From Synechococcus elongatus PCC 11801 (GTDB lineage Bacteria > Cyanobacteriota > Cyanobacteriia > Synechococcales > Synechococcaceae), in NCBI RefSeq assembly GCF_003846445.2, contig NZ_CP030139.2, positions 1,488,001 through 1,552,000 on the forward strand: 64,000 nt of DNA. Direction: 5' to 3'. A program made the translations under genes and the position numbers. Below are positions 38,743 to 48,022 of this stretch, piece by piece (within the stretch, counting starts at the first letter, position 1; each line of letters starts with the position of its first letter). The notes beneath the pieces were generated by a model, which saw only the letters and a list, made by a program, of their open reading frames with translations, searched no databases and had not been told where the DNA came from.

Positions 38743-40050
38743 ATGGCTAGCTTGCAAGCGCTGCGCGGCACCCGCGACATTTTGCCCTCCGAAAGTCAGA
38801 TTTGGCAGTGGCTAGAGCAAACCGCCCGCCAGATTTTGAGCCAAGCGGCAGTGCAAGAAATTCGCACGCCCATCTTTGAACAGACATCCTTGTTTGAGCG
38901 CGGCATCGGCGAAGCCACGGATGTCGTCGGCAAGGAAATGTATAGTTTCCGCGATCGCGGCGATCGCTCCTTGACCCTGCGGCCGGAAGGTACGGCGGGC
39001 ACGGTGCGGGCTTACATCGAGCATGGTCTGGCCAGCCAAGGTGGCGTGCAGCGGCTGTGGTATTGCGGTCCGATGTTCCGCTACGAACGTCCGCAAGCTG
39101 GTCGTCAACGCCAGTTTCATCAACTGGGCTTGGAACTACTGGGTACAGCTGATGCGCGGGCTGATGCCGAAGCGATAGCCTTGGCGACACAAATCCTGCA
39201 AGCCTTGGGACTGAAAAACCTGCGGCTTGATCTCAACTCCGTGGGTGATGCCAGCGATCGCGCGACTTATCGCCAAGCGTTAGTTGATTACTTGACGCCC
39301 TACGCGGCAGATCTCGATCCGGACTCCCGCGATCGCCTTGAGCGCAACCCACTGCGGATTCTCGACAGCAAAGACGAACGGACACAGGCGATCGTGGCGG
39401 ATGCGCCCAGCCTGCAGCAATATCTCAGCGAGCGATCGCGGCAGTTGTTTGAGCAGGTGCAGCAACTCCTGACGAATTTAGGGATTGACTATCGGCTGGA
39501 ACCCAAGCTGGTGCGGGGCTTGGACTACTACACCCACACAGCTTTTGAAATCATTTCCTCTGATCTGGGAGCACAGGCGACAGTCTGTGGCGGTGGTCGC
39601 TACGACGGCTTGGTATCACAACTCGGTGGCCCCGAAACCCCTGCGGTTGGCTGGGCGATGGGGCTGGAACGCCTGATCCTGCTGCTGCAACAAAATCAAA
39701 AAGTACCGCCGACGAGCTTGGATTTCTACCTCGTGTCGCGGGGAGCGATCGCGGAAGCTCAGGCATTAGTTCTGGCACAGCGACTGCGGCTGGCAGGCTT
39801 TAGCGTCGAACTCGACCTTAGCGGCAGTGCCTTTGGCAAGCAGTTCAAACGGGCGGATCGCAGTGGCGCGATCGCTTGCTTGGTTTTGGGGGATGCGGAA
39901 GCGGAACAGGGTCAAGTCAACCTCAAATGGTTGCAGTCAGGCGAGCAACAAGTCGTGAACCAAGCAGAACTCTGGAACGATCCAGAAACGTGGCGATCGT
40001 GCCTCCAAGCTGCTCGAGCAGTATCGCCGGTTGAGGTCGCGCCCTTATGA
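38743..40050 (+). CDS. hisS: Histidyl-tRNA synthetase
   Basis: Class II synthetase of 435 residues: motif 1 region QEIRTPIFEQTSLFERGIGE, motif 2 FRYERPQAGRQRQFHQLGLE, histidine-binding segments LVRGLDYYTHTAFE and ATVCGGGRYDGL, motif 3 AVGWAMGLERLILLL, and a C-terminal anticodon-binding domain (about 335-425). The frame opens at 38548, overlapping pedR, but the family N terminus MASLQALRGTRDILP sets the ATG at 38743. Confidence 0.95.
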   Translation: MASLQALRGTRDILPSESQIWQWLEQTARQILSQAAVQEIRTPIFEQTSLFERGIGEATDVVGKEMYSFRDRGDRSLTLRPEGTAGTVRAYIEHGLASQGGVQRLWYCGPMFRYERPQAGRQRQFHQLGLELLGTADARADAEAIALATQILQALGLKNLRLDLNSVGDASDRATYRQALVDYLTPYAADLDPDSRDRLERNPLRILDSKDERTQAIVADAPSLQQYLSERSRQLFEQVQQLLTNLGIDYRLEPKLVRGLDYYTHTAFEIISSDLGAQATVCGGGRYDGLVSQLGGPETPAVGWAMGLERLILLLQQNQKVPPTSLDFYLVSRGAIAEAQALVLAQRLRLAGFSVELDLSGSAFGKQFKRADRSGAIACLVLGDAEAEQGQVNLKWLQSGEQQVVNQAELWNDPETWRSCLQAARAVSPVEVAPL

Positions 40051-40087
40051 TGAACGGCAAGCAGGCTGCAGGCTTTGAGCGATCGGC

Positions 40088-41482
40088 ATGGCAGAAGAGC
40101 AATGGATATTGCAGCAAGAAGGGGATGATTACCCACTCACGCTGGATTCTGCTGAGTTAGAAATCCTCGAAGGGCGCTATCGGCTTGATCGGCAAGGACT
40201 GGAATCCGATCAAATTGTGTCGATTCGCATCGTCTATGTTGATCTAGAAGCCGATCCGCCGCAACGGCGGGTCTATCGTCAGGAACGCGACACCGACGAC
40301 CAAGGTTGCGTCTGGATTTTTCCCTACACCTACCTCAAGCCGGGCCTCTGGGAGATTCACTGCGGTACTTGCACAGTCAGTTTGCGTGTCTTGCAGCGGG
40401 AATCAGGTGCGTTGGAAGCGGACCCTGACTGGCTACAGCCCGAATCTGAAACACCCCAGCTCCGGATTTTGCTGCGTCAAGAACGCCTGTTGCTGCAACC
40501 GGGAGAACTGCTGACCCTGAGCGGTGAGGTGCAGGTGATTCCAGCGCTTCCCCAGCGCCATTGGCCCACCCAAGCGGAACTACTGATCACCTTGCAAACC
40601 GGCGATCGCCCCGATCAAGTCCGTCCCATGGCCCGCGAGGTCTTAGAACTCGCGACGTTCCCACTGGCTTTTAGCCTGCCCCTTCAGCTACCCCACGACT
40701 GGACAGATCACGATTGCCAAGGGACGGTGCAACTGACCTGGCAACAGCAACAGGCGATCGCCCAGTTCACAGTGCTTTGTCCAGAACCAATCGCCGCCAT
40801 CACCGCCCCTGAGCCAGAACCTGAGCCAATCTCGCTGCCGGACCCCCCTCAGCCGGAGGCCAAACAGCGCAGTAGTCCCGATCTCCCTCAATTCGTCAAA
40901 CCCACAGCGGGCAAACAACCCTCAGTGCCCCCACCAGAATCCGCCCAGCCAGGCCCCGCAACATCTCTGCCACCGCGCTTAAATCTCACGTTTATCAACC
41001 GGTTGCGATCGCTGATTGAAACGGTGCAGGAGGAGCGCCAAGCTCAGTCCTTGGTGACGACCCCAACGCCTGCGCTACCCAGCCCTCAGCAAGAACGCCT
41101 TGATCCTCGCTTGGCAGAAGCTGAACTCCCGCCGCCGCTACTGCGTCCCAGCACCGCCATCCCTGTGCCCGAGCTGCAACTGATCGCACTCCCACAAGCG
41201 ACAGCAACCCATTTAGACGTTCAGATTCGTTTGCCCGCTTCCTCACTGCGCCTGGCCGTGAAATTGTGGCTCTACGATGGCCAAACGCGTCGGCGCGCCA
41301 GTCCCCTCTGTCTCGTCACTGATTTTCAGTCGAGCGATCGCCAAGCACTCCAGGCGATAACACAGGTGCTCCTGCCCTTGAACCGCAACCTGTTGCAACT
41401 GGAAGCGATCGCCTTTGACTTGCTGAGCCAACAGGAGAGCTGCAAAGCGGTATTGCCCCTACGCCTGCCAACGCTGTCCTGA
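40088..41482 (+). CDS. Conserved hypothetical protein, beta-domain architecture
   Basis: Protein of 464 residues. The N-terminal part (about 1-110) looks like an Ig-like beta-sandwich (YRLDRQGLESDQIVSIRIVYVD, YLKPGLWEIHCGTCTVSL). Another beta-rich region (about 120-230, LLLQPGELLTLSGEVQVIP) follows, then a long Pro/Glu-rich linker (about 236-300) and a final beta domain (about 375-464). No signal peptide or membrane segment is seen. Function unknown. Downstream cutA starts 9 nt after the stop. Confidence 0.72.
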   Translation: MAEEQWILQQEGDDYPLTLDSAELEILEGRYRLDRQGLESDQIVSIRIVYVDLEADPPQRRVYRQERDTDDQGCVWIFPYTYLKPGLWEIHCGTCTVSLRVLQRESGALEADPDWLQPESETPQLRILLRQERLLLQPGELLTLSGEVQVIPALPQRHWPTQAELLITLQTGDRPDQVRPMAREVLELATFPLAFSLPLQLPHDWTDHDCQGTVQLTWQQQQAIAQFTVLCPEPIAAITAPEPEPEPISLPDPPQPEAKQRSSPDLPQFVKPTAGKQPSVPPPESAQPGPATSLPPRLNLTFINRLRSLIETVQEERQAQSLVTTPTPALPSPQQERLDPRLAEAELPPPLLRPSTAIPVPELQLIALPQATATHLDVQIRLPASSLRLAVKLWLYDGQTRRRASPLCLVTDFQSSDRQALQAITQVLLPLNRNLLQLEAIAFDLLSQQESCKAVLPLRLPTLS

Positions 41483-41491
41483 GGAATTGCC

Positions 41492-41833
41492 ATGGCTGAA
41501 CCCAGTCCACTGGTTGAGACTCCTGATCTGCGCTTACTCCTCACGACGGTAGCCACAGAAGCGGAGGCACAGCAGTTAGCGCAAGCTGCCGTGGAAGCAG
41601 GACTTGCTGCCTGCGTCAGCATCACACCGATCCAATCCTGCTATCGCTGGCAAGGGGCGATCGCCCTAGACACGGAACAGCAACTTAGCTTCAAAACCAC
41701 AGCAGATCGACTCGAAAGCCTGCAGCAATGGCTCCAAGCGCAGCATCCCTATGATCTGCCGGAATGCCTGGTGCTGACACCGATCGCGAGCAGTGCTGCC
41801 TACGGTGATTGGCTCCGCTCTAGCCTCTCCTGA
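41492..41833 (+). CDS. cutA: Divalent-cation tolerance protein CutA
   Basis: CutA1-like protein of 113 residues, PII-fold trimer, with LLLTTVATEAEAQQLAQAAVEAGLAACVSI, SCYRWQGAIALDTEQQLSFKT and the closing YDLPECLVLTPI. The family is universally conserved; the copper-tolerance role is weakly supported. Immediately follows the hypothetical gene at 40088 and may be cotranscribed. Confidence 0.93.
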   Translation: MAEPSPLVETPDLRLLLTTVATEAEAQQLAQAAVEAGLAACVSITPIQSCYRWQGAIALDTEQQLSFKTTADRLESLQQWLQAQHPYDLPECLVLTPIASSAAYGDWLRSSLS

Positions 41834-41912
41834 ACGGGCGATCGATTCTGTTACAGTGAGAGGAATGAGACCTGTTACTTTTGCTACTGTTTCCCCCTCC
41901 AGCAGCAGTACC

Positions 41913-42026
41913 ATGCCGCTGTCGAGTGCGGTCCCTCATCCCAGCGAAAGCCAGATTTACGGCCTGCTGTTGTTCCTCCTTGCGCTTTGGTTGTTGCCGA
42001 TTCGGCCGCAACGTCATCGCAGCTGA
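41913..42026 (+). CDS. Candidate small membrane protein (37 residues)
   Basis: Short frame: MPLSSAVPHPSESQIYGLLL, then a hydrophobic stretch (about 16-31) and a basic end (RPQRHRS). It has the N-polar, single-helix, C-basic layout of small thylakoid or plasma-membrane proteins. It ends 12 nt before the next gene. No Shine-Dalgarno is obvious and no homologue is recalled, so the call is tentative. Confidence 0.35.
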   Translation: MPLSSAVPHPSESQIYGLLLFLLALWLLPIRPQRHRS

Positions 42027-42037
42027 GCTTGACTGCC

Positions 42038-42403
42038 ATGCGAGCGATCGCAACTGTCCTGATAGTGGTGTTGGTCATGGCGCTGAGTCCTGCAGAGGTT
42101 GAACAGCGCGGCTGGCTACGGGTTTGGCAAGAAGGGAACGCTCAACAGTGGCTCGATCCTCAATCGGTGGTTGAACAAGCTGGCCTGTTGCGTGCGGATA
42201 GCGTTTTCTTCCCAGAAGTGGGCGAGCCCGTCACCTACCGCAGTCTGTACCGCTTAGCAGAAGGCGACTATCAGGATTTAGACGCTGACGGTGAACCCCT
42301 GCATGAGTGGCGATCGCTAGCCGATGATCCGTTTAATCAAGCTGTCTTTGGAGCTGCGAGTCGCTGGGCAAGAACCCACACTAGGCTGGCAGATCCTGCC
42401 TGA
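42038..42403 (+). CDS. Small exported hypothetical protein
   Basis: Protein of 121 residues starting at the ATG at 42038 (MRAIATVLIVVLVMALSPAE), with a likely signal peptide or N-terminal anchor, and then a compact domain (RGWLRVWQEGNAQQWLDPQS...). No family recognised. The frame opens at 41987, but the extra residues are not needed for the signal. Convergent with rimM. Confidence 0.65.
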   Translation: MRAIATVLIVVLVMALSPAEVEQRGWLRVWQEGNAQQWLDPQSVVEQAGLLRADSVFFPEVGEPVTYRSLYRLAEGDYQDLDADGEPLHEWRSLADDPFNQAVFGAASRWARTHTRLADPA

Positions 42404-42434
42404 GCAAGCCGTCGGACCAACAATCCCGAGCATC

Positions 42435-42980
42435 CTACAGGTCAAGTAGTCCGGGGGGTGGCGTCACTTCAATTTGCTGCTGCTCCAGATCAACTACGGG
42501 AACAATCGCCTCAACAAACGGGATATAGACCTCGCGTCCATCAGCCAGTTCAACCACGAGCAAATCATTGCCGGCGCTGATTACATCTCGCACGGTTCCT
42601 AAAGGGGTGCCACTGACTTGATCGATCACCGTGAGGTCAACAAGATCTAAGACGTGAAATTCACCCTCTTCGAGCTGGGGGCGATCGCTAGCGGGGACAA
42701 GCAGTTCACACCCCCGTAGGGCTTCCGCTTGTTCACGACTGGTTACACCGGCTAGTTGCACGATGTAGAGATTTTTGCCCGCGATCGCCCGACCGCGTTC
42801 TAGTTCCACAACCTCAGGCTCTGCTTGACGGGGTCGACGCAGCCAGCGCGGACCAGGTACCAAAAAGCGCTCTGGGAAATCACTGCTGGGATTGACGCGC
42901 ATTTCCCCACGCAACCCTTGAGGGGCAACGATTTGCCCGATTGTGAGCCAAGCGGTTTCTAACGTGGTGGATTCAGGCAT
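42435..42980 (-). CDS. rimM: Ribosome maturation factor RimM
   Basis: RimM of 181 residues, which binds ribosomal protein S19 and helps mature the 30S head. N-terminal beta-barrel ([20 protein letters not shown]) and C-terminal PRC-barrel ([40 protein letters not shown]). ATG at 42980; the upstream aminotransferase gene ends 4 nt before, so they form an operon. Confidence 0.95.
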   Translation of the reverse strand: MPESTTLETAWLTIGQIVAPQGLRGEMRVNPSSDFPERFLVPGPRWLRRPRQAEPEVVELERGRAIAGKNLYIVQLAGVTSREQAEALRGCELLVPASDRPQLEEGEFHVLDLVDLTVIDQVSGTPLGTVRDVISAGNDLLVVELADGREVYIPFVEAIVPVVDLEQQQIEVTPPPGLLDL

Positions 42981-42983
42981 GGT

Positions 42984-44267
42984 TTAGGCGGGAATAGGGG
43001 CTTGACGGTAAATTTGCTGCACGGTGGTGGCAAGACGCTCCATGCCCGTATCCAATTCGTGATCTTCGGCGGCTAAGCTGATCCGCAGACACTGGCGCGT
43101 ATGGGCCCAATCCTCACGCAGCCCTGGGAAGAAGGAACTGCCCGGCACCACAATCACGCCCGCTTGTTTGAGTTGTTGATAGATTTGCCAATCATCCAGC
43201 GGTGCTTCTTCCAGCCAGAGCCAAGCAAAAATTCCGCCTTCACCTTGATGCAAGCGCCAGGGTAGAGAATCGGGCAAGAGGGCATCGAGCTGACGTTCAA
43301 CGCGTGCAAACTTAGCTGCGTAGTAGGGTCGAATCACAGTTTCTGCGATCGCGGTCAACCGTCCCGAGGCGATCGCCCGTGCCGCGATCGCTTGACCATA
43401 GCGAGACGAGTGAATACAGAGGTTAGTCTGGAAGGCTTCGAGCACCTGAATCACGGACTCAGGGCCGATCGCAATACCCAGGCGTTCCCCCGGCAAACCA
43501 GCTTTTGAGAGGCTGAGGCAATGGACGATATTGTCGCCAAAATAGGGCGTCATCTCTGTAAAATTCAGCCCTGGGAAAGGCGGTGCGTAGGCTGAATCGA
43601 CAAACACCGGCACATTCTGCGCAGCCGCAAGGGTTGCCAGACGTTCCAATTCCGCATCGCTAATCACATTGCCCGTGGGATTACAGGGTCGCGAGAACAG
43701 CAGCATGCCCGTATCGGCGCCAATCTGCAAATTCTCGAAGTCGGGACGATATTTGAAGCGATGGTCGCCAAGCCGCTCAATTTGAGGCCGCACGGCAACC
43801 ACCGCTTGAGGCTCTAGGCAAACCCCGCCGTAGCCGGTGTAGTCGGGACTGAGGGGCAAGAGGATTTTGCGGAGACTTCCATCTTCGGCCCAGCCCCCAA
43901 AGGCATTGGCAGCCAAGAAGTAGAGCGATTGACTGCCGGGCGTAATTAGGATGTTGCGATCGCTGATTGACCAGCCATAGCGTTGCTGGAACTCCTGAAT
44001 GATGGCAGCGATCAGCGGCTCATAGCCTTGGCTGGTGCCGTAGCGACCGACTACTTGACCATATTCAGAACTGCTGAGGAGATCGGCGGTACAGTCGCGC
44101 CATAGTTGCTCGACCTCGGGTAGAACAACTGGATTACCAGCACTGAGATTGATAAAAGTTTGGCCTTGCCCCGATCGCAAGGTCTCAATGATGTCCTTCA
44201 TGATGGCGCGCACGCCCGTGAGCTGAGACATCTGCCGCCCGTAGCGGCTGAGCGATTCTAGGGACAT
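42984..44267 (-). CDS. Aminotransferase, valine-pyruvate type
   Basis: PLP-dependent aminotransferase of 427 residues, fold type I. The PLP lysine is in [19 protein letters not shown]-binding residues are in [12 protein letters not shown] and [11 protein letters not shown], and substrate Arg-type elements are near the C terminus ([15 protein letters not shown]). It is closest to the AvtA-like valine-pyruvate aminotransferase annotated in many cyanobacteria; the exact amino donor is not settled by sequence. The ATG at 44267 gives the standard N terminus. Upstream of rimM in one transcript. Confidence 0.87.
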   Translation of the reverse strand: MSLESLSRYGRQMSQLTGVRAIMKDIIETLRSGQGQTFINLSAGNPVVLPEVEQLWRDCTADLLSSSEYGQVVGRYGTSQGYEPLIAAIIQEFQQRYGWSISDRNILITPGSQSLYFLAANAFGGWAEDGSLRKILLPLSPDYTGYGGVCLEPQAVVAVRPQIERLGDHRFKYRPDFENLQIGADTGMLLFSRPCNPTGNVISDAELERLATLAAAQNVPVFVDSAYAPPFPGLNFTEMTPYFGDNIVHCLSLSKAGLPGERLGIAIGPESVIQVLEAFQTNLCIHSSRYGQAIAARAIASGRLTAIAETVIRPYYAAKFARVERQLDALLPDSLPWRLHQGEGGIFAWLWLEEAPLDDWQIYQQLKQAGVIVVPGSSFFPGLREDWAHTRQCLRISLAAEDHELDTGMERLATTVQQIYRQAPIPA

Positions 44268-44448
44268 AGCACCCGACAGAAGAGCAACACTAGTTGACCG
44301 ATTCGCAAGACCTGCATCGCCGGTAGTGACCAAAAGACAACCGGCGCCGTTAGCCTACTATAGAAGCTGCCGCCAAACTGCTGAGCTTCTCAGGTCAGGG
44401 TTAGTTTGGTTGCGATCGCAACTGAGTCCTCTCATTCCCCTTTGCGCC

Positions 44449-44616
44449 ATGATTTTGCCCGGTGCTGTCGTTCGCGTTACCAACCCCAGCGACATCTATT
44501 ACGGCTATCAAGGCTATGTGCAACGCCTCAGCCGTGGCAAAGTTGCTGTCCTGTTTGAAGGCGGCAATTGGGACAAACTCGTCACATTCCGACTGTCGGA
44601 AGTTGCCCCCGTCTAG
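44449..44616 (+). CDS. ndhS: NAD(P)H-quinone oxidoreductase subunit S
   Basis: Protein of 55 residues with the SH3-like fold of NdhS, the ferredoxin-docking subunit of the photosynthetic NDH-1 complex: [20 protein letters not shown] and [19 protein letters not shown]. The frame opens at 44326, but the family starts at the ATG at 44449 and the upstream extension is low complexity. It overlaps no neighbour on its strand. Confidence 0.93.
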   Translation: MILPGAVVRVTNPSDIYYGYQGYVQRLSRGKVAVLFEGGNWDKLVTFRLSEVAPV

Positions 44617-44662
44617 CAGCGGAAACCGAAACTTTTGCAGGAGCGATCGCGTCAATCGGGCG

Positions 44663-45220
44663 ATGCCTCCTCAGCCTTCCTGCGTCCCCAGATTGCCAGC
44701 GAGCCGTGGTCAGCCGGTGCGTGGTGCAGTCTGGGCTTTCCTCACTGGCATCACGCTTGTCTCAGCCAGTACCCCGGCGATCGCTGCCGAGCGTGTCACC
44801 CTTCTTGCCGGTGCCTGGGCACGATCAGTTGAGATTCAAGACCTGCGATCGCTGGCGACAACTGGAGAAGCCTCGGGTTTTCTACAAGATGCCCTGCGCT
44901 ACGGCAGACTCCAACCTAAAACGGTGCAGACGGCTCTCAATCTCTCCATCCCACTTTCACCAGTCCTCGCCGATCGCCTGCTCTACTCCCCCCTGGGCGG
45001 TCTGCTGCTCGATCGCATCGGACAGATTATCTCCCCGCGGGTTTCCGGACAAAACGGTCGGCAGGCACTGCGGGGAGCAATTGTGCAGTCTGTGGCTCGC
45101 GATAGTCGCTTCACGCTCTTGGAATTGCTGGAAAACTATCCCACCGATGCCCGACTAGATTTACTGAAAATTCAGCAATTGCAACAGGATTTAGCGCAGC
45201 TCGGTCGGCTACCGTTCTAG
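44663..45220 (+). CDS. Secreted DUF1400-type protein
   Basis: Protein of 185 residues: basic N terminus with a signal-type hydrophobic segment (VWAFLTGITLVSASTPAIAAE), then a helical domain with the DUF1400 pattern often found fused to alpha/beta hydrolases (VTLLAGAWARSVEIQDLRSL, FLQDALRYGRLQPKTVQTAL, ARDSRFTLLELLENYPTDA). No hydrolase domain is fused here. The frame is open from 44462 but is antisense-like there; ATG at 44663. Confidence 0.75.
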   Translation: MPPQPSCVPRLPASRGQPVRGAVWAFLTGITLVSASTPAIAAERVTLLAGAWARSVEIQDLRSLATTGEASGFLQDALRYGRLQPKTVQTALNLSIPLSPVLADRLLYSPLGGLLLDRIGQIISPRVSGQNGRQALRGAIVQSVARDSRFTLLELLENYPTDARLDLLKIQQLQQDLAQLGRLPF

Positions 45221-45261
45221 CGATCGCTCTAGTTCGCGAGCTGAATGTTTTTTCATTGAGC

Positions 45262-45293
45262 AAAAAATTCCCCACCGAGGACTCGGCAGGGAA
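45262..45293 (-). terminator. Rho-independent terminator of the cyAbrB gene
   Basis: On the minus strand an interrupted stem (45289-45293 with 45268-45272, and 45283-45286 with 45275-45278, loop 45279-45282) is followed by six T residues. It lies about 46 nt past the stop. Confidence 0.75.
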
Positions 45294-45338
45294 ATCAATG
45301 GTCATCCTAAGAAGTGAAGCCAGGCGCTACTAGGACAC

Positions 45339-45743
45339 CTATTCTTCCGTGTCTTCGGAGCCATCCTCAGAGACTTTTTGCAGTTTGATTTGCTTGCGAC
45401 CCAAGCTGATAGTGAAGGCATCCCCGGGTTTAGCACCCATTTTCCGTGTGTAAGCTGCACCAACGAGCAGATTACCGTTGTCTTGCACACTGACACGGAA
45501 ACTAGGACTGCGACCCGTACGACCGCGACCTAACTTCAGTTCATTGTCGAGTGTGATGCCTTGAGCTTCGAGCAAAGCGTTGAGGAATTGCAAGGAATTG
45601 ACCCGCTCACGACCATTCTTCGTGATGGTCACATATCCACAGGCTCGTGCTTTTTGATCCTTGCTCGCATCTTGGAGCTCCCGGACCCGCTGTAATAATG
45701 CTTCACCCGTCAAGGGTTGGTTAGGAATTGTCTTTTTGGGCAT
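45339..45743 (-). CDS. cyAbrB-type transcriptional regulator (cyAbrB2-like)
   Basis: Protein of 134 residues of the cyanobacterial AbrB family, which acts as an abundant nucleoid-associated regulator of carbon, nitrogen and stress genes. N-terminal PLTGEALLQRVRELQDASKDQKARACGYVT, middle GRGRTGRSPSFRVSVQDNGNLLVGAAYTRKM and a C-terminal beta motif KPGDAFTISLGRKQIKLQKV. The GRxxRS stretch and ISLGRK segment make it closer to the cyAbrB2 type (Sll0822-like) than to cyAbrB1, an inference. The acidic tail is unusual. A terminator lies downstream and a sigma-type -10 element may lie at 45779-45784 upstream. Confidence 0.88.
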   Translation of the reverse strand: MPKKTIPNQPLTGEALLQRVRELQDASKDQKARACGYVTITKNGRERVNSLQFLNALLEAQGITLDNELKLGRGRTGRSPSFRVSVQDNGNLLVGAAYTRKMGAKPGDAFTISLGRKQIKLQKVSEDGSEDTEE

Positions 45744-46509
45744 AATTGCGTCTCAATCGCTGATCACGACTCTCTGAAATTGTAGACAGAAAATTCAAAA
45801 GAATCCAGAGCAATTCAGATGACTTTGAAATTCTTGAGAGACGGGATAGCAAGGTTCAAGATCGAGACGCGAGAAAATCGATGAGTGACCGGAACCCACT
45901 GCGATTAGCATCATTGAGCGGAGATCTGAGGATCACCATGAGAAACGGAGAGCCTTATCAGTAAACGCAGGAATTGCAATTACTGCTGACAGCATTTGCA
46001 GAGATTGCCACTTCCCCCAGAATCGGGATTTGCAATGCGCGTCTTTTGAGGTTAGATCGATGACTCAATCAAGGTGCTTTGAGCATCCCAGCACCAGCTA
46101 GCGATCCTAAATGCTGATCATTTAACTGTGCGTAAGGCTCCGATTGTTGCTGGGTGCCGGGATCATTGCGCGATCGTGCAGGCATTCATTAGCCATCGCC
46201 TTGGGCCGCTTCCGGTTGATTCAATTTCGACAGTGCGATCCCTTCTAGCGGAGTCAAGTTTTGCTCAGACAACTGGAAGCCCAGGGATGATATTGCCAAA
46301 ATGACCGCTCCAACCTCGCAGTGCTTTACATTTCTTGTCCGGCACGACAGCTGTCTTCGGTTTTTACTCAGCACTCTAAAAGAAACCTTAGGGCTCATGA
46401 TCGCTATGAGGTCAAGGATTCTAGTCTGATCAATAGAGTGTGCGCTGATCTTTAGGTCAGCTGGTGTGTGTGGGGAACTGGTTCATCGTCGTCTCAACCG
46501 AACAGACTC
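45744..46509. other. Long intergenic region
   Basis: About 765 bp between the divergent cyAbrB gene and the DUF3370 gene. A candidate minus-strand promoter for cyAbrB is TACAAT (45779-45784, minus strand) with a weak -35. A 69-codon minus-strand frame at 46189-46398 has no Shine-Dalgarno or recognisable family and is not called. I see no tRNA, repeat or hairpin with a T-run. Confidence 0.55.
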
Positions 46510-47868
46510 ATGCGCCCCTTTCTTCCTTGCTGTTTGTCGGCCTTAACCCTATCGCTGTTTACCACCCTGACGGCCTCAGTCGCGCTAGCGCAAACGATTC
46601 CAATTCAAAGTCCCGTCCGACGCTTGGAAGGACAATTCAACACCACACCGGTACTGCATTCCAATCAGCCAGAAATTGTCCGGTCTGAAGGCATTCTGAT
46701 TGATACAGGGCCAGGCGTCGGCCATGTCAGCGGATCTGATCTCAATCGGGCTCCCGCTGGTTTACGGACAATTCCCAATCCGACCTATGCCTTCAATGGC
46801 CCATTTGGATTGCACTTGCATCACGTCTATCGTCCCAGTGACACAACCAAATTCGGTGGGGTGCGCGATCGTGGTTTGCTCTATGTCGGGGTGATTGCTA
46901 CTAATTTCAGTGATCAGCCCGTCCGCCTTGGCTTTCAAGAAGGCAGCCTGAACACGTCGTTTGAGAGTCCTTTTTTCACCCAAACCTTGGGGGTCTTTCC
47001 CAACAGTCGCCTGAACTATAAATCCGGTCCAGGGGATGCGGCTGCTCTGTCCTTGTTGGCCGGGAAACGCGACTGGCGCTTGCCTGCTGCCCTCGTCCTG
47101 CCACCGCGATCACGGAGTTTACTCTTCTCCTTGCCGATCGCGGCACGGGGATCCGCCACTGTATTAGCGCGGGGTTTCAGTGAGGGTCCAGTTCACTTTG
47201 CGGTAGTCGCCACCGATCACAACCCTGACCCCAATGCCTTTTTCTCTGTCCTCGATCGCCGCATCCTTGCGGAAGGTCGCACCTATCTCGCGGATCTACA
47301 GCAAATTCATCATCGCCAAGTCTTTAGCCGAGTTGGCGGCGTTGCCCAGGGCGATCGCTACGAGGCCAATGTCGAGGCTAATCTTCAGCAACCGCTGCAT
47401 GTGCCGCTGACAACAACTTGGAAGAAACACTTTGGCACTCAGGAATTGCAAGCCAATGCGCTCCTGACGCGAATGCCCGATTCCGCTCTTGAAAACATTG
47501 GCACCTACGGTGTTGAGTATGTCCTCAACTTCCGGTTGCGCGGACAAGGAATGCAGCGACTCCTCTTCAGCACCCTGCCAGAGGCCAACAATTTCCTCGC
47601 CTTCCGTGGCACCTTGCGCATCGACTTTCAGGGGCAAACCGACTACGTCCATCTGGCGCAGCGATCGGGAACCACCGATACGCTCTATCAGTTCCAGATG
47701 CCCCCGTCTGGTGAGGCTGACTTACGGGTGAGTCTGGTCTATCCACCGGATTCCACTCCGGGGCATTTGCTTAGCATTGTGCCCGAGTCGGACTATGCCC
47801 GCTTGATGCCCGGAACCTTACCGGTCAGCGCTGCGCTGAGCTCACCCTTGGTACCGCTGATTCCTTAA
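46510..47868 (+). CDS. Secreted DUF3370 family protein
   Basis: Protein of 452 residues with a signal peptide (MRPFLPCCLSALTLSLFTTL, then TASVALAQ). The mature protein has the DUF3370 pattern: NGPFGLHLHHVYRP, RGLLYVGVIATNFSDQPV, KHFGTQELQANALLTRMP, and LLSIVPESDYARLMPG near the C terminus. Such proteins are frequent in cyanobacteria, are exported to the cell surface or periplasm, and have no defined activity. ATG at 46510 after a spurious upstream opening at 46468. Confidence 0.83.
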   Translation: MRPFLPCCLSALTLSLFTTLTASVALAQTIPIQSPVRRLEGQFNTTPVLHSNQPEIVRSEGILIDTGPGVGHVSGSDLNRAPAGLRTIPNPTYAFNGPFGLHLHHVYRPSDTTKFGGVRDRGLLYVGVIATNFSDQPVRLGFQEGSLNTSFESPFFTQTLGVFPNSRLNYKSGPGDAAALSLLAGKRDWRLPAALVLPPRSRSLLFSLPIAARGSATVLARGFSEGPVHFAVVATDHNPDPNAFFSVLDRRILAEGRTYLADLQQIHHRQVFSRVGGVAQGDRYEANVEANLQQPLHVPLTTTWKKHFGTQELQANALLTRMPDSALENIGTYGVEYVLNFRLRGQGMQRLLFSTLPEANNFLAFRGTLRIDFQGQTDYVHLAQRSGTTDTLYQFQMPPSGEADLRVSLVYPPDSTPGHLLSIVPESDYARLMPGTLPVSAALSSPLVPLIP

Positions 47869-48022
47869 GACGCGATCGCCACTGAGGCGGGGTTGCTTGA
47901 ATGGCCTCGCCTTTTGGCACCATGTCATGGGGACGATGGATAGTCATGCTGACCGATTGGCACTCACTCTGGGATAGCGATCGCTCGAAAGTAATCGGGA
48001 GATACTGGAGGCTGTGCTGTGA

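Noticed and set aside
46189-46398. 69-codon minus-strand frame in the long intergenic region
   Set aside because: No Shine-Dalgarno, no recognisable domain and unremarkable composition; probably chance in a 765-bp gap.
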